Part shown: positions 36,399 through 43,751 of the stretch, piece by piece
Numbering within the stretch: position 1 is the stretch's first letter
Layout: the number at the start of each line of letters is the position of its first letter
NCBI RefSeq assembly: GCF_024171925.1
Contig: NZ_JAMTCO010000013.1
Coordinates: forward strand, 62,001-126,000
Reading direction: 5' to 3'
Source: Actinokineospora diospyrosa
GTDB lineage: Bacteria; Actinomycetota; Actinomycetes; Mycobacteriales; Pseudonocardiaceae
DNA length: 64,000 nt
Program-made: the position numbers and the translations under genes
Notes under the pieces: model-generated
The model's database searches: none
Told to the model about the DNA's origin: nothing
The model's input: the letters and a program-made list of their open reading frames with translations, nothing else

Positions 36399-37253
36399 TC
36401 ATCTCCTCTGCACGTTGTCAGTGCGCGTTTCGTGGAAGCGTTTCTGCTTCTCGAAAGCGATGCTGTGCTCCACCGAGCTGATGAAGGCGTCGAGCATCAT
36501 GGTTTTCTCCGCCTCAGCCAGCCGTTCGGTGTGCTGGGCGCGGGCCAGGTAGCGCTCCAGTTCCGCCTGCTCACGCACCCGCCGCCCGTAGAGGGTGTGG
36601 CTGTTGAGCAGCTTGACCGAGATCGGGAGGAGGTCGATGAGCAACAGCAGTCCCCGGATGACCCACGGGATCGTCTGGACTGTCCCGTTGTGCTCGTTGT
36701 CGGACTGGAACTGGCGAAAGGCCTCCTCGCGCAGCAGCCAGCCGCGTGCCGGGTGGGAGGTCTGGTGGACCGCCAGACCGTCTGTCGACGCCTCGATCGC
36801 GGCCCGCTCCGTCGATCCACCGGTGTCGAGGTTCTTCTGCTCCTCGACGAGAGCTGCCTTCTCTTTGTTGAGCGTGTCGATGAGTGCGGAGTTCGCCGCG
36901 GCGTTGTTGTTGTAGTTGGCTGTGGCGGTTTGCAACGCTTGCCACTCGGCCGATGTCTGTGGCCCGGGGCCTTGCTGGTGGGTGCCGCACGTGCCGTCAG
37001 CCTCGCACTGGTAGTTCGCGCGGGCCTGGTCCATCAGCCCCCGCACGCGGTCGAGTTCCGTGTTGGCCTGGGCGATGCGGTCATCCCGGTTCTTGATCTC
37101 GCCGTCGATCCCCTTCTTGCGCTTCTCCACCAGCACCGACAACCCCGCGTTGTAGTCGGTCTGCTCGTTGACGGCGAGCTTGGCGTCGATCTCGGGCGCG
37201 AAGACCTGCAACACCAAGGCCTCGCTGATCAGGTACGCCACCGCCACTGCCAT
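36399..37253 (-). CDS. DUF4407-like membrane protein, C-terminal part
   Basis: This frame is open from just after an in-frame TAG at 37317-37319 down to TGA 36399. The first internal ATG is 37253 (284 residues). Residues just upstream, SPFKAILYLSRVG, continue naturally into MAVAVAYLISEALVLQVFAPEI, the middle of the DUF4407 fold, so the true protein probably begins upstream of the TAG. It contains a TM helix (about 1-17 of this part), a long coiled coil with EKRKKGIDGEIKNRDDRIAQ, a Cys pair in YQCEADGTCGTH, a further helix around IRGLLLLIDLLPISVKLL and a helical tail. It is the first cistron of the GTPase/Hsp70 operon and probably anchors the complex in the membrane. Confidence 0.65.
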   Translation of the reverse strand: MAVAVAYLISEALVLQVFAPEIDAKLAVNEQTDYNAGLSVLVEKRKKGIDGEIKNRDDRIAQANTELDRVRGLMDQARANYQCEADGTCGTHQQGPGPQTSAEWQALQTATANYNNNAAANSALIDTLNKEKAALVEEQKNLDTGGSTERAAIEASTDGLAVHQTSHPARGWLLREEAFRQFQSDNEHNGTVQTIPWVIRGLLLLIDLLPISVKLLNSHTLYGRRVREQAELERYLARAQHTERLAEAEKTMMLDAFISSVEHSIAFEKQKRFHETRTDNVQRR

Positions 37254-37316
37254 ACCGACCCGTGACAGGTACAGGATGGCCTTGAACGGACTGGGCCACC
37301 GCCAAGTCCGCGACGG

Positions 37317-37718
37317 CTACGGCTCGGCGGCCAGGCTCGGCGGCCACAACGACTGGTCCCCGAGCGACGCGATGTGGTCTGCCCGCCGCTCCACCGGCCG
37401 GAGGTCCCCATAGGAAGGCTCGGCCAGGATCGATCGGTCCACGGTGAGCACGATGAAAGCCCATCCCGCCGCGGCACCCAGATACCACCAGTGGAACAAC
37501 CCATTGATCATTGTCAGGTACAGGCACAGCGATAAGCCGCCCATGCCCGCGATGACCAACACGAACACGCCGAGCACAGCCATCCGCGTCCGCTCCACGC
37601 GAGTGGGCAGCAACTCGCTGTCCGCTGTCGCTACCCGGAGCAGTAGCCGCTCAACCGCACCGCCTGACTTCTGCGGTTGGCCCTGATCTTTGCCCTGCTC
37701 CTGTTCGCCCTCTGCCAC
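37317..37718 (-). CDS. DUF4407-like membrane protein, N-terminal part ending at an in-frame TAG
   Basis: 133 residues from GTG 37718, preceded by AGAGGAACGGAC. It carries the N-terminal DUF4407 features: a Gln/Glu-rich start, LLRVATADSELLPTRVERTR, helix 1 AVLGVFVLVIAGMGGLSLCL and helix 2 WWYLGAAAGWAFIVLTVDRSI. The Asp-Arg pair after helix 2 is a family landmark. The frame ends at TAG 37317-37319, but the same frame resumes immediately and supplies the rest of the family, for a combined length of about 439 residues, normal for DUF4407. The TAG is either a true nonsense mutation, a sequencing error or a readthrough site. Confidence 0.6.
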   Translation of the reverse strand: MAEGEQEQGKDQGQPQKSGGAVERLLLRVATADSELLPTRVERTRMAVLGVFVLVIAGMGGLSLCLYLTMINGLFHWWYLGAAAGWAFIVLTVDRSILAEPSYGDLRPVERRADHIASLGDQSLWPPSLAAEP

Positions 37719-38040
37719 GTCCGTTCCTCTGGTCGATCGTCTGCAGACCAACCATCGGCGACAACGCTCGGCCTGTTCCCTTCACCTGTCGGTTTAGCCG
37801 ATTCCCGCGAACCCTGGACCGTGAGTCATCTTTTTGTCGCGGTTCTGACGCTTCCGGTGCTCGGCGAACATGAACGTTCGACGCGAGTCGACATGGCCGT
37901 CATCGTTGACCAAGAACGATCACATGGTAGATGGGCACTTACCGGAGTGGTACTGAGTTGCCTGTGGACCAGCTACCGCGACTGCTACTGGCCGCGCACT
38001 ACCTCGTCAATGCGACCGAAACAGGCACATCAAATGAAAT
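37719..38040. other. Promoter-side intergenic region of the DUF4407/GTPase/Hsp70 operon
   Basis: About 320 bp with a lower GC content than the flanks and no supported gene. It must contain the minus-strand operon promoter, although I cannot name a convincing -35/-10 pair. It holds GAACGTTC (37872-37879), a perfect 8-bp palindrome within cgaacatgaacgttcga. Confidence 0.35.
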
Positions 38041-38069
38041 CCGCCCACCGCCGTGAGGGCGGTGGGCGG
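38041..38069 (-). terminator. Factor-independent terminator of the PPOX operon
   Basis: CCGCCCACCGCC (38041-38052), loop gtgag, GGCGGTGGGCGG (38058-38069): a perfect 12-bp stem. Read on the minus strand it is followed by ATTTCATTTGA, a T-rich run, and it lies 15 bp after the PPOX stop codon. This is the clearest intrinsic terminator in the window. Confidence 0.8.
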
Positions 38070-38083
38070 GGTGGGGTGGGGTT

Positions 38084-38473
38084 TTACTGCCTGCTCACGG
38101 CGATCGGGCGGATCACGTAGATGACGCGGTCCGGGGCGTCTTCGGGAGGGCCGTCCATGGGGAGGCTGTAGCGCTTGGCCAGTTCCAGGAAGAACTCCGC
38201 GTCGGCGTCTTTGTCGATTCGCTCTACGGTGCCGCGGATTTCCAAGTAGCGGTAAGGCTGGTCGGGGTCGTTGACCGAGAAGGCCACGACTGGGTTGGTG
38301 GTGACGTTGCGGTATTTGTACCGCGTGGTGGTGTTGGTGAACCGCACGAATTCGCCGTCCCAGTGGAACCACATGGGGTTGACCTGGGGGACACCGTCGG
38401 GGCGGATGGTGGCCAGGTGGGCGAACAGGGGGCGGTCTAGCAGGTCGAGGTGGCTGTCCGGGATCAGGGACAT
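38084..38473 (-). CDS. PPOX-class F420-binding/FMN-like oxidoreductase
   Basis: 129 residues from ATG 38473 with AGGAG 9 nt upstream. A single split-barrel PPOX domain: PLFAHLATIRPDGVPQVNPM, then WFHWDGEFVRFTNTT, VAFSVNDPDQPYRYLEIRGT and RVIYVIRPIAVSRQ at the end. Members of this size in actinobacteria are usually F420-dependent and reduce enoates, biliverdin or pathway intermediates. It is the last gene of the minus-strand operon (exporter, monooxygenase, lactonase-like, PPOX) that carries the inferred SARP-box promoter, so it probably performs a tailoring reduction. Cofactor identity is by family only. Confidence 0.85.
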   Translation of the reverse strand: MSLIPDSHLDLLDRPLFAHLATIRPDGVPQVNPMWFHWDGEFVRFTNTTTRYKYRNVTTNPVVAFSVNDPDQPYRYLEIRGTVERIDKDADAEFFLELAKRYSLPMDGPPEDAPDRVIYVIRPIAVSRQ

Positions 38474-38547
38474 GCGCTGGGGTCTCCTCGTGGGCTGGCA
38501 GCGGGCGTCGAGGGCCAAGGGTGCCGTACTGGCCGGGATCGGGGCGG

Positions 38548-39579
38548 TCAGGGGGTGGCGCGGCGCAGGACGAAGTCGTCGGCGGTGGTGTGGTCGGGGC
38601 CGAACAGCAGTTCCAGGCGGCCGCTGAGGACGTAGTCGCCGTGCGGGGTGACCGCGACGGTGGAGGGGCCGCGGACCGGCCAGGCGGGGTTGGTCCACTG
38701 TTCGCGGGCGGTGCGCCAGCCGTCCGCGGAGGCGAGTACCCGCACCGCGTCCGTCCCGTTTGGACTGCCCAGCGAGTTCGTCACCGCCACGACGGTCCCA
38801 TCCCGACGAACGGCCAGACCGTCCCCGCCGACCAAACGGCCAGGTGTGACAACAGTGCTGACCTTCTTGGTGCGCAAGGAGATCCGGATCAGTCGACCGT
38901 CGCCGGTGTTGACCCCCAACAGGTTCCCGCTCGGGTGGTAGACGATGCCGTTGACGCCGACGCCGTTGCCGTCGGTCAGCGCCGGGTCGCGGACCAGGAC
39001 CGAGGCCTGGCCGCGCGGGGTGATCCGGTAGACGGCGTCGCTGAACACGTCGGCGGCGTAGATGGTGCCGTCGGGGCCGAAGGTGAGGTCGTTGACGGCG
39101 AACGCGGCGCGGGTGGGTTCGAGGCGGGTGAGGTCGACGACGAAGAGCCTGCGGCCGGTGGCCAGGTCGAACACGCCGACACCGCCGACCTTGAGGGTGG
39201 TCTCGGCGGTGGAGCGGGTGGCCACGCCGAGGTCGGCGTAGGCGACCAGGATCCGGCCGCGGGCGGCGTCGACGTGCACACCGTAGCTGGAGATGATCGC
39301 CGGGTCGTCCACCAGGACCCGGGTGCCGCCGTCGCGCCGGACCACCGACACGGTGCCGTGCCTGGCTGAACTGACCAGGAACGCCTGCCGGGTCGGATCC
39401 CAGGTGACGCCCTCCGGGTGTAGCGAGGCGGCGCGTCCCACCAGGTGTGCGGGCAGTCCGTGGTGCCACGAAACGGAAGCAGGGATGGCGGCGGAAGCAG
39501 GAACGGCGGTACCGAGGCAAGCGGCGGCGAGTGCGGCGGCCAGAACGACAGTACGGGTTCGGCGGGTCAACTGCGTCAC
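38548..39579 (-). CDS. Secreted SMP-30/gluconolactonase-like beta-propeller protein
   Basis: 343 residues from GTG 39579, overlapping the monooxygenase TGA (GTGA). The signal peptide RRTRTVVLAAALAAACLGTA ends near ASA-AI. The rest is a six-bladed propeller with SMP-30-type blades: HPEGVTWDPTRQAFLVSS, NDLTFGPDGTIYAADVFSD, VNGIVYHPSGNLLGVNTGDG and DGLAVRRDGTVVAVTNS. The conserved Glu and Asn/Asp residues that bind the divalent metal in lactonases have plausible equivalents (E in HPEGV, N in VNDL, N in VNGI, D in GGDGL). It could hydrolyse a lactone outside the cell, interesting because the same regulon includes an AfsA-type lactone synthase. A non-enzymatic role is also possible. Confidence 0.75.
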   Translation of the reverse strand: MTQLTRRTRTVVLAAALAAACLGTAVPASAAIPASVSWHHGLPAHLVGRAASLHPEGVTWDPTRQAFLVSSARHGTVSVVRRDGGTRVLVDDPAIISSYGVHVDAARGRILVAYADLGVATRSTAETTLKVGGVGVFDLATGRRLFVVDLTRLEPTRAAFAVNDLTFGPDGTIYAADVFSDAVYRITPRGQASVLVRDPALTDGNGVGVNGIVYHPSGNLLGVNTGDGRLIRISLRTKKVSTVVTPGRLVGGDGLAVRRDGTVVAVTNSLGSPNGTDAVRVLASADGWRTAREQWTNPAWPVRGPSTVAVTPHGDYVLSGRLELLFGPDHTTADDFVLRRATP

Positions 39580-41132
39580 CTTTCAGCGGGGTGGGTGGGC
39601 AGGACTGGGCGGAGCACGCGGCGCAGTTCGGCGCGGACCGGACCGAGGTCGGTCACCGGGGCGCACACCGCGACGTGCTGGTCGGGCCGCACGAGCACCG
39701 CGAACGGGCTGCCCTTGGGCCTGCGGTGCAGGGGCAGCCCGGCGCCGGGGAGGCCGAGGCTGCCCGCGGCGGTGTCGAGGACCCGGACGTCGAGCCCGGT
39801 GTCCGCTTCGAACTGCTCGACCACCGACGAGTGGTCGGTCACGTCGCACAGCAGCAGCGTGTGCCGCAGGTCGGACAGGGCGGCGCGCAACGGTGTGCGC
39901 CTGCTGGTGCGCACGTCCCAGACGAGGTGGTCACCCACCAGGGCGCCGGGGGTGAACCCACCCCGTTCCTGTCCACTGTGGATCGAGAAGTATCTGGCGC
40001 GCAACCCGGCAAGAGTTGGCACATAGGACAAGTGCGCGACTCGAGTGGCCGAGGCGACGCGCAAGGCGAGGTCGCGGAGGGCGACCTGGTGCGGCTTGGT
40101 CAGCATCCACGCCTTGGTCTGCGCGTGCGCTTGGCGGACCACGTCCTTGGCGGCCTGACCGCGCTCCTCGGCGTAGCTGTGCAGCAGGTCCTCCCGCGCG
40201 CGCCCCTGCTCGACCAGGGCCAGTTTCCAGGCGAGGTTGTAGGCGTCGTACACGCCGGTGTTGAGGCCCTGCCCACCCGCCGGACTGTGGATGTGCGCGG
40301 CGTCGCCAGCAAGCAGCACCCGTCCGACCATCGGCCGGTCGGCGTGCCTGGCGTGCACGTTGAACGCGCTGATCCAGGAAGCGTCGTGCAGCCGCAGCCC
40401 GCCGGGGCCGCGTTCGTCGACCAGCCGCTGCACCACGTCCAGGTCGGTGCCCGCGCGGGTCAGCTCGGGCGGGGCGGAGGTGAACACCCGGAACTGCCCG
40501 GTGGGCAGCCCGGCGATCACCAGAACCCCTCGTGGGGAACAGAAGTAGTGGTTGTCGTCGTGGGTGAGCGGCCCGTCGAGCCGGGTGTCGGCCACCACGA
40601 AGGTGTGCGGGTAGGTGGCGCCCTCGAAGCCGATGCCCGCCAGCGACCGCACGGTGCTGCTCGCCCCGTCGCAGCCGACCACCCGGGAGAACTCCTCGAC
40701 CTGCTCGCCACCGCGGCTCTCGCGCAGCCGGACGGTGACGTGGTCGTCGTGCTGGACCAGGTCGAGCAGCTCGGTGCCCCGCTCCACCGCGCCGCCCGCC
40801 CGGGTGAGGCAGTCGGCGAGGATGTCCTCCACCTCGGGCTGGGGCAGGATCAGCGGCGCGGTCCGGTCGGGGAACCGGATCCGGGCCACCTGCCGCGCTG
40901 AGGAGTAGTAGCGGAACGAGCGGACCCGCAGCCCCCGCCTGCCCGCCGCGCCGTCGGCGCCGAGCCGGTCGAGGATCTCCACGGTGCGCGGCCACACCCC
41001 GAGCGCCTTGGTCAGCGGCGAGGGCTGGTCGGCCTTGTCGATCAAGCGGACCGGCACCCCGCGGCGCAGCAGCTCGGTGGCCGTTGCCAGACCGACCGGG
41101 CCCGCGCCGACCACCAGGACCGGGCGGTTCAC
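39576..41132 (-). CDS. FAD-dependent aromatic hydroxylase (PHBH/RdmE-type monooxygenase)
   Basis: 518 residues, starting at GTG 41132 that overlaps the exporter stop (GTGA). Class A flavoprotein monooxygenase motifs are complete: VLVVGAGPVGLATATELLRR (GxGxxG, 5-24), the DG motif RVVGCDGASSTVRSLAGI, and the second FAD motif LLAGDAAHIHSPAGGQGLN. The C-terminal thioredoxin-like domain, typical of PgaE/RdmE/MhpA, spans roughly the last 130 residues. Members hydroxylate phenols or polyketide aromatics using NAD(P)H and O2. Its place in a SARP-box operon with an exporter points to tailoring of the cluster product. Confidence 0.88.
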   Translation of the reverse strand: MNRPVLVVGAGPVGLATATELLRRGVPVRLIDKADQPSPLTKALGVWPRTVEILDRLGADGAAGRRGLRVRSFRYYSSARQVARIRFPDRTAPLILPQPEVEDILADCLTRAGGAVERGTELLDLVQHDDHVTVRLRESRGGEQVEEFSRVVGCDGASSTVRSLAGIGFEGATYPHTFVVADTRLDGPLTHDDNHYFCSPRGVLVIAGLPTGQFRVFTSAPPELTRAGTDLDVVQRLVDERGPGGLRLHDASWISAFNVHARHADRPMVGRVLLAGDAAHIHSPAGGQGLNTGVYDAYNLAWKLALVEQGRAREDLLHSYAEERGQAAKDVVRQAHAQTKAWMLTKPHQVALRDLALRVASATRVAHLSYVPTLAGLRARYFSIHSGQERGGFTPGALVGDHLVWDVRTSRRTPLRAALSDLRHTLLLCDVTDHSSVVEQFEADTGLDVRVLDTAAGSLGLPGAGLPLHRRPKGSPFAVLVRPDQHVAVCAPVTDLGPVRAELRRVLRPVLPTHPAER

Positions 41133-42670
41133 GCGGGCTCACCCACCGGCTCCGGCGCGACCTCGGGCGCGGGCTTGTGGCCGGGCAGCAGCACGGCGAT
41201 CACGACCGAGCCGACGACGCAGATCCCGGCGATGAGCCACAGCGTGGTCTGGAAGGCACCGGTGTAGCCGTCGGCGAGGAAACCCGCGAACCCGGCGCGG
41301 TCGGCGTCGGCGACCCGGGACGCGGCCGCGCCGAGGTCGCCCTGCACGACCTGGCTGGCCAGCTCGGAGGTGGCCTCCGCAGGACCGCCACGCAGTCGGG
41401 CCTGGGTGAAGGTGACCAGCAGCGCGCCCATGATGGCGATGGCCACGGCCTCACCGGCCAACCTCATGGTGTTGAACATCCCCGCGGCCATGCCCGCGCG
41501 CTCCGGCTCGACCGAGCTGATCGCGACCCCGTCGAGGATGCCCGCGTTGAGGCCCATGCCCGCGCCGACCAGCAGCAGCGGCAGGGCGATCGCGGCCACG
41601 CCGACGCCGGGGCCGAGCACGCTGGCCAGCCAGGCGGTGCCCACGGCCATGCACAGCAGGCTCAGCACCAGCACGGTGCGGGTGCCCAGCAGCTTGGCCG
41701 CCAGCCAGGCGCCGATCATCGGCACCGCCAGCACCGGCACGGTCAGCAGCAGCATCCGCAGACCCGCGCCCTGGCTGGTGACCCCGTCCACGCCGATGAA
41801 GTACTGGGGGAGCAGGACCGCGAGGCTGACGAACCCGAACGCTGCGACCACCGGCAGCAGGCACAGCGCGACGAACCGGGGTTGGCGGAACAGCGCCAGG
41901 TCGAACATCGGTTGCCGCTGCCGCCGCTCCACGCCGACGAACAGCCGCAGCAGCAGCACGGCCGCCGCGAGCAGCACCAGCACCAGGACGTCGAGCCAGC
42001 CGCGCTGCGGGCCTTCGACGATGGCGAGGGTGAACACGAACAGGCCCGCGGTGAAGGTGGCGGTGCCCAGCCAGTCGACCTTGGACGCGGCCGGGTTGCG
42101 CGACTCGCGCAGCAGCGGGACCACGGCCAGCACGACGACCATGATCAGCAGGTGTGAGAAGAAGACCGAGCGCCACCCGAACGCGCCGATGAGCAGGCCG
42201 GAGGTGCTCGGCCCCAGCGCCAGGCCCGCGCCCGCGGCGGTGCCGAAGATCCCGAAGGCCCGGCCGAGCGCGGCCCCCTGGTACACGTCGGCGATCATCG
42301 CGCTGCCCGCGGTGAGCACCGCGGCCGCGCCGATGCCGGACAGGCCGCGCAGCGCGTCGAGCAGGTAGATGTCGCCCGCGAACGTGCTCGCCAACGAGGT
42401 CAGCGCGAAGATGGCCACGCCGGTGCCGAACATCCGCTTGCGGCCCACGATGTCGGCGAGTGCGCCGAGCGCGAGCATGAAGGTGGCGAAGGTGAGGTTG
42501 TAGGCGTTCACCACCCACTGGGTGGGGGCGAGGGTGGCGTGCAGGTCGGCGGCGATGCTGGGCAGCGCTACCGAGGTACCGGTGAGCGAGGCGGGTAGCA
42601 CCAGCACGGCCGCGCACACGGCGAACAAGGTCAACCCCGGCCGCGCGACCGGTGGGGATGCGGTGCTCAT
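41129..42670 (-). CDS. MFS (DHA2, EmrB/QacA-type) drug exporter
   Basis: 513 residues from ATG 42670. A 14-TM drug:proton antiporter of normal length: LTGTSVALPSIAADL in helix 1, motif A LGALADIVGRKRM, GAGLALGPSTSGLLIG (motif C-like, helix 5) and AGMFNTMRLAGEAVAIA in the second half. It is the first gene after the SARP-box promoter at 42711-42751, and the monooxygenase start overlaps its stop, so exporter and tailoring enzymes are made together. Probable role: export and self-resistance for the cluster product. Confidence 0.9.
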   Translation of the reverse strand: MSTASPPVARPGLTLFAVCAAVLVLPASLTGTSVALPSIAADLHATLAPTQWVVNAYNLTFATFMLALGALADIVGRKRMFGTGVAIFALTSLASTFAGDIYLLDALRGLSGIGAAAVLTAGSAMIADVYQGAALGRAFGIFGTAAGAGLALGPSTSGLLIGAFGWRSVFFSHLLIMVVVLAVVPLLRESRNPAASKVDWLGTATFTAGLFVFTLAIVEGPQRGWLDVLVLVLLAAAVLLLRLFVGVERRQRQPMFDLALFRQPRFVALCLLPVVAAFGFVSLAVLLPQYFIGVDGVTSQGAGLRMLLLTVPVLAVPMIGAWLAAKLLGTRTVLVLSLLCMAVGTAWLASVLGPGVGVAAIALPLLLVGAGMGLNAGILDGVAISSVEPERAGMAAGMFNTMRLAGEAVAIAIMGALLVTFTQARLRGGPAEATSELASQVVQGDLGAAASRVADADRAGFAGFLADGYTGAFQTTLWLIAGICVVGSVVIAVLLPGHKPAPEVAPEPVGEPA

Positions 42671-42710
42671 GATGGGTGGCCCTCCGTCGGGTGGGTGCGT
42701 CGCGCCCAAC

Positions 42711-42751
42711 CCTGTCGACGGGGGCTCAATCAGAACTCAAGGACTGCTCAG
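42711..42751 (-). promoter_or_regulatory. SARP-box promoter of the exporter/monooxygenase operon
   Basis: On the minus strand CTGAG (42751-42747), TTGAG (42740-42736) and TTGAG (42729-42725) are spaced exactly 11 bp apart, as in SARP binding sites. Eight nt later comes GACAGGGTTGGG (from 42716), which would supply the -10 (cAGGGT). The AfsA operon promoter at 47694-47740 has the same three repeats, the same 8-nt gap and GACAGGCTTGGG. The shared layout is strong evidence for common control, most simply by the SARP encoded at 46670. Confidence 0.72.
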
Positions 42752-42821
42752 CGTGGGATGCCGCTGGAAAGCCCAGGGGCGGGTTGACTGCGTAATCCGG
42801 GAGCTGGACCGAGCGGCTCGG

Positions 42822-43694
42822 TTACCCGGCCTCGACCAGGGCGACGCGCCTGGCCTCGTGCTCGAGGAGGGCCTTGAGCTTGGTCATGGTGTCGGTGTGC
42901 GCCTGCGGGGTCTGCAGCACCAGGCGCAGGTCGGCGCGGTCGGCGAGGCGCAGGGTGGTGTGCTCGAAGATCAGGCAGCCCGCCCTGGGGTGCTCGATCG
43001 CCTTGACCCCGCCGGAGTGGTCCTGCACGTCGTGCTTGGCCCACAGCTCGGCGAACTCCGGGCTCTCCTCGCACAACTGCTGGGTGAGCGGGCCGAACAC
43101 CGGGTCGTCCGGGTAGCGGGCGGCGTCGACGCGGAACTCGGACACCACGTGCGGGGCGTAGTCGGCCCAGTAGCGGTAGCGGTTGCGGAAGGCCGGTTCG
43201 GTGAAGTACGCGACGAGGCAGTTCATCGTGTCGCCGTCGCGCAGGCCGAGCACCACCCGGGCGGCGTCGTTGACCGCGCGGACGTTCCAGTAGCGGTCGA
43301 GCACGTAGGCCGGGTTGGGCAGCCAGGTGTCGAGCACCCGGCGCAGCTCCGCGGAGACCTCGGCCTCGTCGGAGGTGACCGGCTGCGGCGGGTTCATCCC
43401 GGCCAGCCGGTAGAAGTGCACGCGTTCGAGCTCGCTCATCCGCAGGGCGACGGCGATGGCGTCCATCACGCTCTCCGAGACCCGGATGTCGCGGCCCTGT
43501 TCGAGCCACATGTACCAGGACGCCCCCACGCCCGCGAGCACGGCGACCTCCTCCCGGCGCAGGCCGGGGGTGCGGCGGCGGCCGCCGCCGGGCAGGCCGA
43601 CGTCCTCGGGGGAGAGCCGGGCGCGCCTGCTGCGCAGGAAGTCCCGCAGTGCCTCGCGGCGCCGGACTAGCTCCGGCGGGCTGGTAGTGGCCAC
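42822..43694 (-). CDS. XRE/MmyB-family helix-turn-helix regulator
   Basis: 290 residues from GTG 43694. The N-terminal XRE helix-turn-helix is preceded by the family start REALRDFLRSRRARLSPEDV, then RRTPGLRREEVAVLAGVGAS and WYMWLEQGRDIRVSESVMDA. The C-terminal MmyB-like domain (from about residue 110: LDTWLPNPAYVLDRYWNVRA onward, with FRNRYRYWADYAP) probably binds a fatty-acid-like or aromatic ligand. It is divergent from the exporter/aldo-keto reductase pair, with overlapping promoters. There is no ribosome site, and TATAGT lies 7 bp upstream of the GTG, so the message is probably leaderless. It probably regulates the divergent exporter. Confidence 0.85.
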   Translation of the reverse strand: MATTSPPELVRRREALRDFLRSRRARLSPEDVGLPGGGRRRTPGLRREEVAVLAGVGASWYMWLEQGRDIRVSESVMDAIAVALRMSELERVHFYRLAGMNPPQPVTSDEAEVSAELRRVLDTWLPNPAYVLDRYWNVRAVNDAARVVLGLRDGDTMNCLVAYFTEPAFRNRYRYWADYAPHVVSEFRVDAARYPDDPVFGPLTQQLCEESPEFAELWAKHDVQDHSGGVKAIEHPRAGCLIFEHTTLRLADRADLRLVLQTPQAHTDTMTKLKALLEHEARRVALVEAG

Positions 43695-43700
43695 ACCACT

Positions 43701-43716
43701 ACTATAAGTTCGAACT
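43701..43716. promoter_or_regulatory. Overlapping divergent promoters with a 10-bp palindrome
   Basis: The sequence actataagttcgaact contains a minus-strand -10 TATAGT (43706-43701), a plus-strand -10-like TATAAG (43703-43708) and a perfect palindrome AGTTCGAACT (43707-43716). The minus-strand hexamer is only 7 nt from GTG 43694, so that regulator message would be leaderless. The palindrome is placed to block both promoters and is the likely operator of the MmyB-type regulator. Confidence 0.55.
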
Positions 43717-43751
43717 CCCCACGGCGGCGCGTCCCCGCTGAGACTGCCACC

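Noticed and set aside
37865-37881. CGAAC-N6-GTTCGA near the DUF4407/GTPase/Hsp70 operon, like a LexA/SOS box
   Set aside because: Actinobacterial LexA sites need a 4-bp centre; here it is 6. The distance to the operon start (about 150 bp) is also large.
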